From Copromyces sp. CBS 386.78 (taxonomy: Eukaryota; Ascomycota; Sordariomycetes; Sordariales; Sordariaceae): DNA of 64,000 nt. Both the position numbers and the translations under genes were made by a program. The DNA lies in contig MU839088.1 of NCBI GenBank assembly GCA_030685235.1, positions 248,001 through 312,000 on the forward strand, given 5' to 3'. The notes under the pieces were generated by a model that worked only from the letters and a program-made list of their open reading frames with translations, searched no databases and was not told where the DNA came from. This document shows positions 22,480 to 32,618 of this stretch, piece by piece (the first letter of the stretch is position 1; the number at the start of each line of letters is the position of its first letter).

Positions 22480-23527
22480 TGTGCCGGTGGGTTAGGATGA
22501 GAGTGTCCTTTGTTCTTATTGCTTGTCTTGATATGTATGACCCGAATGCATGTATGAGTTGATATGTTGACAGTTGTCTTGTATGCTGCGTGATCGGATG
22601 AGGATGAGTAAACAACTATGGTAGGATCCCAAAACTGACAAGTCGGGTTGAGGAGCTTCGGGTATGTATCACGATCAAATGGGTTTCACGGTGAGTGCAA
22701 ATGAGGAAGTGTTGACCAAAATCCGGGGTTGTCGCTCGTGGGGTTTAGGTCGAATGGTACGGGACGAAATGCCGAGGCATAAAGCCATCGTGGCGCCGGC
22801 TGTTGTGGTAGCGACTAGACTAGCCCCGGAAATCGACCCCCGGATCCCGTTTCATAGACACTGCATCTCATCTTTTAACAGCCTACACTTGCAATTGAAC
22901 ACGAAATCAAGTGAAATGAGAGATATAACGCGGCACTTTTACTCATCAGTAGCTCTTGCTGATACCCCAAGCCTCCCTTGATTCCAACATCTCCTCGTGG
23001 TTGGCGTGTAAGTCGGCTGTTGGGGTACGTACCAGGCACGGCCATAAGAGAGTGCCTGGCATCGAAAACGGCGAGTATAAAAGCTATTAGAACACAGAAG
23101 GTTAATCAAATATCCTCGCAAAGCATGCTGAAAGCCGATTGAGGGAGCTGTTCTGCCAAGTCGTGACTTGTGTGGATTCCGATTCCCGAGCATTAAAATT
23201 GGAAATGGTAGTTCGACGGTCACGTGATACAGCGTGCCTGGTTCGCGTCATGGCCCCACCATGGCTTTTTCCGATCGCGTCGCCTGCAGTGGCCCCAATT
23301 TGCCAGTGGCAGACAAACAAAAGACAATTGAACCTTGTTCCAATCAACAACCACACTGGTCGCATCGCCAATCTGCATCTGCCTGTCGCTTTTCACAACC
23401 CATCACCCTCACTTCTGCCCACCATATGCGCATGGAAATCGATTAGAATCGACTCGACACTCGGCGCTTCGACGCTTCCTGTAATAACCTGTAATTAATC
23501 CACCAAACCCGCGTTTACACCACCAAA
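22480..23527. promoter_or_regulatory. Divergent promoter region, hydrolase / brc1
   Basis: 1.05 kb between divergent ATGs. It contains the 11-mer TGCCGAGGCAT at 22771-22781 (CCTCGG core) and the palindromic E-box TCACGTGA at 23220-23227, about 300 bp before the brc1 start. No gene is seen. Confidence 0.5.
22771..22781. promoter_or_regulatory. 11-mer TGCCGAGGCAT with CCTCGG core, hydrolase upstream
   Basis: About 290 bp upstream of the PTS1 hydrolase ATG and identical to the copy upstream of faa1. A shared fatty-acid-responsive regulator is possible. Confidence 0.4.
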
Positions 23528-26202
23528 ATGGCCGGAGAAAACGGGAAGCCGGGTCTGCTGGACAGCTGCTTCATTTACTTTGTGCAAAGCAAGTCACTGT
23601 CGGCGAGCCTGATATCAGAAGTATGTCTTCTCTCCACTCTGCTTGAAGCGAGGTTGCGGATCCCCTAACACCTCAGTAATCTGTAGCTGTCCAAGGCTGT
23701 ACAAAAGCATGGCGCCCAAGTCCTCGAGCCCACGAAAGACGGCAAAATACCTCTAGAACACGCGACCCATATCGTCGCAAACACGATCGACTTCGAGCAG
23801 TATCACGATGCCCTCCAATACATGATTCCCGTCGTCAACACCAACTGGCTCAAAATCACGCTGGCCCGGAACAAGGTCGCCCAAGTGAGGCCGTACTCCC
23901 CCGATCCTAGAATGATCTTCTCCAATGTCATCCTCACCTGTGCCGATATCCCCGAGTCCGACAAGGAGACCATTATTGGTGCGACCATGGCGCTTGGTGG
24001 TATGGAATCAAAGGACTTGACGCGTCAAACCACCCATATTTGCGCCCTGTCCATGGACCACGAAAAGTGCCAGGAGGCCCAGAAGAAGAACCCCAAGTGC
24101 AAGATCGTCCTTCCGCACTGGTTCGATGACTGCTTTAGGCTAGGGAGGCGCATCAGCGAAGCACCTTATATGCTACCTGATCCCGAGATCTTGCGCACAG
24201 GGCCCGACGAAGAGATTAAAATCCCAACGAGTGAGGCCCTGGAAGGCGCCACGTCCGTTATACCTAGTGCTGTAATACCGGGGAAGGAGCGGGAAAAGAT
24301 TGTCGTTTTCTCTCAGAAGAAGGTCATGATATCTCAAGATCTCCCTATCACCCAGAGGCTGCGAAACATCTTGACCACTTTGATCGAGCAAAGCGACGGC
24401 GAGATGGTGGAGGATGTCGATGCATGCGACATGTATGTGTGCCAATATCGCGAGGGAGACGACTATGTTCGGGCGTCACAGCAAGGGAAGGACGTCGGCA
24501 ACCTTGCCTGGCTCTACTATCTCATCGTACATAACGAATGGACGAGACCTACACGACGACTTCTGCACTACCCGGTACCACGAGAGGGTATTCCCGGATT
24601 CAGGGATATGAAGATCACACTATCCAACTATGGAGGTGATGCTCGAGTATACCTCGAAAATCTTATTACCGCGGCAGGCGCAACGTACACCAAGACCATG
24701 AAAGCCGACAATACCCACCTTATCACGGCTCGGATGAACGGTGAGAAGTGTGAGGCTGCCAAGGAATGGAACATTGAGATTGTCAACCATCTCTGGATCG
24801 AAGATAGCTACGCCAAGTGCGAAGTTCAGAGCTTTTCTAACCCCAGGTACCAACACTTCCCGCCCAGGACAAATCTAGGCGAGATCATTGGCAGTACATT
24901 CTTCGACGAACAGAGGTTGCACGATGAATATTTCCCCGGTGGTGTAGAAGTTCTCAGCACGACAGCAAAGAGAAGGCGCAAGGCGAATGACACCGCACAC
25001 AAGAACGTGTATGCTGCCAACTTGGCAGAGGCCGATGCTGGCATTGCTGGCGAATCGAGTCCACTGGATGGAAAGGCGGCCGGCAGGCCATCGCGAGGGA
25101 CGCAGAATAAGCAAAATATCCAAACACCAGCAAAGACCACCCGGGCTACCCGTGATAAGGAAAACGATACGCCATCAGTCATGTCCAGCGGTAGCCGTAG
25201 CGCCAAGGACAAGGCGTTGTCCAAGCTGCACCAGCTAGCACCGGATATTGCTCTGTATGAGAAAGAAAAGAAGCGCACAGGGAAGGACGGTCCTTGGGGC
25301 GGCAAGCGGGCAGCAGACCAGATCGACCGGGACCGGTCCGTGAAGGAGTCAAGTCCAGCAGAAGCAGAGGGCGAGGAGGACGAGGCGGGACAGAAGCGTC
25401 CGGCCAAGAAGGCTAGAGTGTCATCAGGGCCAGTGGAGATGCGCATCTGCTTGACCGGCTACAAGAGATGGGTAAACGAGAAGACTCGAGAGGAGGCAGA
25501 TAAGGTGAGTGGTTTACCTTTTCCCCCAACGTATGCACAACATTGGCTAACTTTGACAACCACCAGCGAAAACTGCGCGCCATGGGCATACAAATCGTCC
25601 AAGACAACGTCCCCTGCGACTACCTCGCCGCGCCGCGTATGGTTAGAACTATGAAGTTTCTCCGTTGTCTGGCTCGCGGCCCTGAGGTGATCTCGTCCGA
25701 CTTCGTCACCGCCTGCATCGAAGCCAACAAGGTCCTGCCCATCAAGGACTACCTGCTCGTCGACAAGGAAACCGAAGAGCGCTTCGGCGTCACCCTCCAG
25801 ACGGCCATCTCGCGCGCCCGCGCCAACCGCAGCCGTCTGCTCTGGGGCGTGCCCATCTTCTGCACGGCCGAGATCAAGAACGGCGTGCAGAACTACCAGA
25901 TCATTGCCGAGGCCAACGGGGCCATCTTCAAGGTTTTCCGTGGTCGTGGCGGGTCGTCTATCAAGCCCACCACGCCCGAGGAAGACGGAGGGGCGCCGCC
26001 TGAGCCGGTTTACTTGTTGACGTCGCCGAGCGCGGCTGAGAAGGCGCTGTGGCCCAAGTTTGAGGAGATGGCAAAGAAGGGGAACATGGAGCCGAGGATC
26101 GTGGTGTCGGATTGGTTGTTGGATGTGGCGATGAAGCAGGAGTTGACGTTTGATCCCAAGTACTTGGCTGTTAGGTACTTTGCTGAGAATCCGCCGTTCT
26201 GA
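23528..26202 (+). CDS. brc1: Multi-BRCT DNA-damage protein, Brc1/Rtt107 type
   Basis: Scaffold that binds phosphorylated histone H2A and partners at stalled or broken replication forks in yeasts. Exons are 23528-23620, 23687-25504 and 25567-26202; introns are 23621-23686 and 25505-25566; the protein is 848 aa. About four BRCT repeats fill residues 1-440. Examples are the WLKITLARNKVAQVRPYSPD end of BRCT1, a second ending IVLPHWFDDCFRLGRRISE, and one with NTHLITARMNGEKCEAAKEW followed by IVNHLWIEDSYAKCEVQSFS. Next is the block PRYQHFPPRTNLGEIIGSTF, seen in Brc1/Rtt107 proteins. A basic, Ser/Pro-rich linker of about 190 residues follows, then two C-terminal BRCT repeats split by intron 2. The order 4+2 is the Brc1/Rtt107 pattern, not Dpb11/Rad4. 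Confidence 0.88.
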
Positions 26203-27089
26203 GGTTTTCCTCAGAAAGGAGAGGGCGGATATGGGCAGTTAATGTGATCGTTTACAACACTTGTGTTGTTTTCCGGTAGAATTACGGCATGGCGGGTTGG
26301 TTCAAACAAGTATCATATATTTGTTTTTTGGGCGGCAGATTGGCGTGGTACCACTGTTGTAGGGTGTAGAACTAAAATATACAACACCGGCGCAGACAGG
26401 TTTGTATCGAGAAATCCATCCATCGCAGCATGAGATATCACAGCTTTCTTTGCGGTCAGTCTAAACGGGTGAAAGGATGGCATGGTTAAAAGCGCAGTTT
26501 ATGTTCATTCAATACATAAGGTAGTTCGAATGTTATTCACCCATCATAAGCGAGTTATTCATACTACCACCAAACCATTGTATCCTCGAGTTTGCATTAT
26601 TTCTTCCTCAAATCTTGCTGAGACTCTCAGGCAGGTCTGTTTAGCTCCAAAGTTGACTCCATGCGCATCCCTCGATCCATGTGGCTATGTACGTAATGCA
26701 GTCTTTCCACAGCCAAACAAGCTTTGCACCGAGCGTCGTAGCCAAGGCGGAGTGAGTGTGATAATTGAGAGATTTCTTTTCGGATTCTCCGTCGGGTCTG
26801 CGTTTTGACGCAATGGAAGAGGATGCCGTAAAGGATCGGCCGAGAACCGGTGATACCCCTGCCCTGCCCTGGCCTTGGAAAGCTCCGACCGCTCGAGCAT
26901 GTGAGAAAGAATTCGTGATGACTGATGGCGACACTGTGAATGAATGACACCCTGGAATTTGCCGTGGAAATTGATGAGTGTGATGATGTGTGGATGATAA
27001 TGTAATAAATGGTGTCACTAGGAAATGAACGCCAGATATGGAAAAAAGATACGAACCCGCATGTCTGAAAGGCAACGCTTGTAGTGATG

Positions 27090-27475
27090 AAAAAAAAAAA
27101 AAAAAAAAAAAAAAAGAAGGGGAAAACACCCAGGAAGAGTGCCCAGGATTTGCCCCAACATCCCTCCCGGGGGGTCGCTCGTAGATCTCGCTCGTAGATT
27201 TATTCGCTGGTGATATATATGCTCGCTCGTTCTCTGGTAGTAGATAGGTATGTTCGCTGTATTCGCTCCTAGATGTTCGCGAGTAGATTCGCTTGGAGAT
27301 AGTTGTATTTCGCTATGTTGTGACAGCAATCCCACTTTCCCTAAACCCCCAAGTAGATGTTACGCTGGAAGATACGCTGAGGTGAACACCTCAACACCAT
27401 GAGAGAGTGCCCAGGACTTGGCCAGACAACTTGAACTCTACGCGGGAACCGCTCTACCACTAGACCATTCTGGGC
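27090..27475 (-). mobile_element. SINE-like element with tRNA-related head
   Basis: Read on the minus strand from 27475, it begins GCCCAGAATGG and contains TGGTCTAGTGG (27467-27457), a good polymerase III A box. An AGTTCAAGT (27437-27429) resembles a B box. About 67 nt in, CCTGGGC can pair with the first residues (six of seven pairs), like a tRNA acceptor stem. A 300-bp body follows with many AGCGAA-type units. The element ends in a 26-nt T run (A run at 27090-27115 on the plus strand). A near-repeat of about 20 bp bounds the body (27136-27154 and 27404-27423). A-to-B spacing is short and no clean target duplication is seen, so it is a decayed or unusual element. Confidence 0.45.
27175..27315. 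repeat. Degenerate array of TTCGCT / CTCGTAGAT units
   Basis: Body of the SINE-like element. On the minus strand AGCGAA, GCGAACAT and AGCGAG words followed by TCTAC or ATAC recur eight or nine times at 10-25 bp spacing. It looks like an old, mutated short tandem repeat. Confidence 0.55.
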
Positions 27476-30059
27476 TATTAGTACCTATTTGAGCAACAGC
27501 CTGAACCTATATAGGCATAGGCGTGTTCGAATTTTCCTTCCGTCGCAAGGTCAATCCTAACATCTCGGTTCACAACAACCCTCCAAGTTTTTACACTTCC
27601 CATCGAACAAACTGCTAGGAAAAAACCTTTTGACCCGCTCAGCCACGCAGTGCTGGATATCTGTCTTTGCAACTCAGCGCATTCCCAAAAGCGAGCCTTT
27701 GGTGTCGAGGTGAATTATGTCGAACCATATATGATGGTAGTCAATACATACCTAGTCACAGGTTGTGATCACACAGCTTCAGCCACGCGGTTGGAAGAGA
27801 TAGCTCGCAGTTCAATATATAAATTGGCCAATAATACCTGTTGCCTGCGAGCGTATCTGATCAAGACGGGTGAATTGTCTTGTGTGCCTGTCGAACGGTT
27901 CCTGCAGCGTGGCGGGCGGTGTGACAAGCTCTCACCAATCATGTCCACTCATGTCTACTCATGTCGCACTTGCACGCTTGCTGTTTCGAGAAGCACAACA
28001 AAAAATTGTCCGACGCTGAGAATGGAAGTTGTGAAAAGCCCAGAGCCAACTCTATCACGAAAGCCTTGATGAGCTTCTTGCAAAAGCCAAACCTGAACAC
28101 AGAGGATCCGTATCGTTTGCTCCGTTCCTTGTTCCACGACAAACTGTGAGTCAACCGAACAACCCAAGCACAAACAAGGTTTATCTCCATCTCATCTCTT
28201 CTTTTTTTACGAACCGAACCGAGCCGCCGAAGAACTCCACCACTGATCCGATCACAGACTGTTATCAGATTTTACATCCGTACTGTACGTCCGTAAGGTG
28301 TGCAAAATCTCCACTTTCTTCCCACTCACAGTTTCCACGTTTCCACTTTCTTCTCGTTTTCTTAATGGGACGAGCAAGGAGAGAAAGATCTGATAACTGG
28401 CCGGTGGAGCTCCGAAGCAGAGAGTGGTCGTGAAATAAGCGCACCATGGAAGGGGCCAAGGAAAACCCGGATCCAAGATCAAGGAAGATATCGGAGGATG
28501 GAGGGGTCGGAACTTGAAGAAGTGGAAAAAAATAACTAAAAAAATAATGGGAGTTGGGCATGCATTTGTTTACATGTCGTCTTCATGTACAAGGCGGTCT
28601 GTGCATCGAGGGGCATCGGGCAACAAGGGGCATGGGCATGGGCATGTACGGCAGGACGAGCACGGCAAGGTAGCTTCAAACTACCCCTACCTATCCCGTT
28701 CAGGAACACAAGAATTTTGTAAGGGACGGGGGACCATGGTGTCTCGCAAGCTGACGAATTTGCGGAGACGAGATGTTCGCCTTTGCCCGTTCTCCGTCGT
28801 GCTAGGTGCCACCTCACCAGCTTGTACCAGCCCATCAGGTCGCATGGCTTGATCAACCAATATTTTGTGGGGTTCAACTTTTGTTCCGTCCGACACGCCA
28901 CGCCTTTTTGAGCTTCTTCAAAGTTGGAGTTTTAAAGTGATGAGAAGTTTGTGTCATCTGTAGGTAGGTGCGAGTAGGTATCTGTATAAGCGGCAGTTCC
29001 GTTGGCATCAATATGATGCCCATGTGTGCTTCCTCAACCGAGACGGTCTAAGGTACCTAACCTACTAGATGGTGATGGCTTCCCTTCCAGACCCTTGTCC
29101 CGACCTGCTTGAGTATCGCTGGTCGTGCAGTAGAAGGGCCTTGGCTTGGTCGGGAGCCACGCTCGATTGGTATTGTCTGGACCCCTTTTTACGCATTGTT
29201 CCCTGCCGGCAAGTGGCCGCTCTTGAGGGAACAGCAAATGCTATATGAACCTCCCATGTCCCCCCTTTTGAAATCTCTTCTTTTTTGACTTCTTCTTTCC
29301 ATTCGTCTTCTGACAAACAGACAGAAACATCATATCTTGATCACAGGTCGAGATATCAACAAAAGAGGTGTGTATATCAAACCCGGCAATATTCTTTGCA
29401 CATCATCACCCTTCTTTCTACCCTGTCCACCAGCCAGTCCAATGTCGGCGCCGGACAAGCTTGGTTGGTCCATGCTTTTTTGTTGTTGTGTTGGCTTGGC
29501 CAAAGTCTGATAGCCCAGATTTGTTATTCCATGTCAAGAGAAACAATTTCAGGGGCAGCGGCATTGGCAGGGGCTCTAGTCTAGACTGTGGAACTGGCGT
29601 GGTGGCAGGATTGGCAGGTCCCTTTGGTGGTCACTTTTTTTGCTGCTGGGAATGGAAAAAGTGACCCCAGCCTTCCACTTCTGGACCTCTTTTGAGTGAA
29701 GAGAGAGGGCTCGCTGGCAACAACGGCGCCAAACAGCGGTGAAAAGGGGGCCAGAGTTGGGGACTTGGGGTTGGATCGTTGGATGGGCACTGCTAAAAGA
29801 TAGGACGACACGCGCTAACCCCAAACCTGCCCCTCCGTAGGTAGACGGCAGGAGCACAGGCACTTTTTTTCTACGCCAGGACCCCCAATCTCTCATAACA
29901 ACCCCTCCCCTGAACGGGACACGACAACTTAATCTTCTCTTCCTTCTTTTTCACTCCATATTCTTGCCCTTCTCTCCTCCTCCGTTACTTCCCCTTCTTC
30001 ACCTTCCTCAATCTTCTTCCCTCGACGTTAATCGCCAGACCCCAATTGCCCACACAAAG

Positions 30060-31793
30060 ATGGCTTCCCGTCCCCAGAACATTGGCATCAAGGCCATCGA
30101 AATCTACTTCCCCAGCCAGGTACGTCAAACACGCTATGCTAGCTGCGTACACGCGCATTTATCGCCGGCCGCGTTAGCTCCAGATGACGCCCCTCCCCCT
30201 TTTTTTTTTGCAAAGAAACAAGAGATTGCTTCGGGGACGCAACATCATTGCTTCTCACCTACCGCAAAAGCACATATCTTGCTGCGCTTTTGCTTCGCAT
30301 AAGGCATATTAAACTGACAGCTGTCATCTCAACTCTAGTATGTGGAGCAATCCGAGCTCGAAAAGTTCGATGGCGTTAGCGCGGGCAAGTACACAATCGG
30401 TCTCGGCCAGACCAAGATGGCCTTCTGCGACGACCGTGAGGGTGAGTTCTCCCTTTTCCTCCCATTCCGCTACACGTCCTCTGCGCGCCTTTTCAGGGGC
30501 TGACTTGCCATGTGCCTGCCAGACATCTACTCTCTCGCCCTGACTGCCGTCTCCCGCCTCCTCAAGAAGTATGAGATCGACACCAACACGATCGGCCGCC
30601 TCGAGGTCGGTACCGAGACCCTTCTCGACAAGTCCAAGTCCGTCAAGTCCGTCCTGATGCAGCTTTTCGGCGAGAACACCAACATCGAGGGTGTTGACAC
30701 CATCAACGCCTGCTACGGTGGTACCAACGCTTTCTTCAACTCGGTCAACTGGATCGAGTCCTCCGCCTGGGACGGCCGTGACGCCATTGTCGTCGCTGGT
30801 GATATCGCCCTCTACGCCAAGGGCAATGCCCGCCCTACCGGTGGTGCCGGCTGCGTTGCCATGCTTGTCGGCCCTGACGCCCCTATTGCCGTCGAGCCCG
30901 GTCTCCGCGGCAGCTACATGGCCCACGCCTACGATTTCTACAAGCCCGACCTGACCAGCGAGTACCCCTACGTCGATGGCCACTACTCCGTCAACTGCTA
31001 CACCGAGGCTCTTGACGGCGCCTACCGCGCCTACAACCAGCGCGAGAAGCTCCTCACCAACGGTGTTAACGGCCACACCGAGGACAGCACCAAGACCCCC
31101 TTGGACCGCTTCGACTACCTTGCCTTCCACGCCCCTACCTGCAAGCTCGTCCAGAAGTCGTATGCTCGCCTTCTCTACCACGACTACCTCGCCAACCCCG
31201 AGAGCCCCGTCTTTGCCGAGGTTCCTGGCGAGGTCCGCGACATGGACTACAAGAAGTCCCTGACCGACAAGGTCGTTGAGAAGACTTTCATGGCTCTCAC
31301 CAAGAAGCGCTTCCAGGAGCGCGTCAACCCCGCAATCCAGGTTCCTACCCTCTGCGGTAACATGTACTGCGGCAGCGTCTGGGGCGGTCTCGCCTCCCTC
31401 ATCGGTCACGTCGACAGCGCCCAGCTTGAGGGTAAGAGGATAGGCCTCTTCTCCTACGGCTCCGGTCTCGCTGCTTCTTTCTGCTCTTTCCGCGTCACTG
31501 GCAGCGTAGAGAAGATCGCCAAGACCCTCGACCTCCCCGCCAGACTCGCTGCCCGCCGGGCCGTTCCCCCCGAGTCTTACGATGCTGTGAGTAACCCCCG
31601 ACTGACTCAATTGAAAATTGCCAAACACGATGCTAACGAGTTTTTGTTTGTACAGATGTGCGACCTCCGCAAGCAGGCCCATCTCCAGAAGAACTACACC
31701 CCCAAGGGTGATGTCTCTACTATCGAGCCCGGCACCTACTACCTCGAGAACGTCGATGACATGTTCAAGAGGACATACTCCATCAAGGCTTAA
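30060..31793 (+). CDS. erg13: Hydroxymethylglutaryl-CoA synthase
   Basis: Condenses acetyl-CoA with acetoacetyl-CoA to HMG-CoA, the second step of the mevalonate/ergosterol pathway; cytosolic. Exons are 30060-30119, 30339-30441, 30523-31586 and 31656-31793; the protein is 454 aa. The catalytic Cys118 is in [13 protein letters not shown], the general base Glu86 in [13 protein letters not shown], and the catalytic His in [15 protein letters not shown]. The N-terminus [14 protein letters not shown] is typical. Intron 3 (31587-31655) is 69 nt, divisible by three, and has no stop, so unspliced RNA would add 23 residues. It has standard GTGAGT, GCTAAC and ACAG signals and interrupts a conserved helix, so I treat it as an intron. 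Strong codon bias creates a 452-codon shadow ORF on the other strand. Confidence 0.96.
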
Positions 31794-32396
31794 ACGTCTT
31801 TATAATGGAAGAAGAAAAATGGAAGGGAGGAACTCGCATTATACCACTTATACATTAATTAGGCTGGGGTCAGCGCATAGAAGAGTTGGAGACCGCGATG
31901 ATTTCACGTTACACTTTGTCATGATTTTATGGAGTAAGTGAAACCAAAGGGGGTCCGGTTGTCTATCTACTACTAGAGCTGGGAAGTTCAGGCAAAGGGG
32001 GTGCATGGTTTGATATCCGAACGCGCTCTAGAAAGTGGGAGACTTGGGAAGGGATGGGAAGGGAAATAAAGGGAAAGAACAGGAAGAAGAAAACAAGCAA
32101 GCAAAAGCTGGAAGGGCAAGAAAGCTTTGCGAATTCTTCTTACACATATTACACATATACCTTATACTAATACTCACCAGCGATCATGGCCGCGGTTGAT
32201 GGCTCATGAGGACCGGGGAATTTTATGTAGATATACATGTTACATGATCAAATTTCGAGATGATTGATACTTGAACAAGCCACTTGCACGTATCTTGATG
32301 TGATGGAGATATTCTTGATGCTATATTGCAAAAGACAACAAGGTACAAGGAAAATAATGAGTAGAATGGTATCGCGTCATTGCTTTCATCCAATCC

Positions 32397-32447
<51 letters not shown>

Positions 32448-32618
32448 CGGAACCCGACCCCAAAACCATCCGTACATTTTTATCATCCCGTGTTTTAACC
32501 GATCTTTCATCCAGTCATGAATTGTACAAATTGTAAGTCAAGTCGAGAGGTTCACAAACGCCTTAAGATAACTAACTCTATTAATCAGACCCCCCTCGAG
32601 TTAGGAGAACGACCACTA
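31794..32618. other. Convergent intergenic region with long A tract
   Basis: 825 bp between the HMG-CoA synthase and Bcs1-like stop codons. It contains a 48-nt A run (32398-32445) and A-rich 3' sequence. No gene is seen. Confidence 0.5.
32398..32445. repeat. 48-nt homopolymer A tract
   Basis: An uninterrupted run of 48 A followed directly by CCCGG. It is the longest homopolymer in the window. The sequence around it has no recognisable retroelement. Confidence 0.95.

Larger units (their letters stand above)
26203..30059. other. Long gene-poor intergenic region
   Basis: 3.9 kb upstream of HMG-CoA synthase. It contains the SINE-like element (27090-27475), three copies of GGGCAT at about 28628-28646, an AGGTACCT palindrome at 29051-29058 and a C/T-rich stretch just before the HMG-CoA synthase start. 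Short ORFs present show no recognisable domain and I do not call them. Confidence 0.5.

Noticed and set aside
30324..31682. 452-codon frame antisense to HMG-CoA synthase
   Set aside because: Composition (Gly/Val/Leu-rich, no domain) is the usual mirror of a strongly C-ending codon-biased gene.
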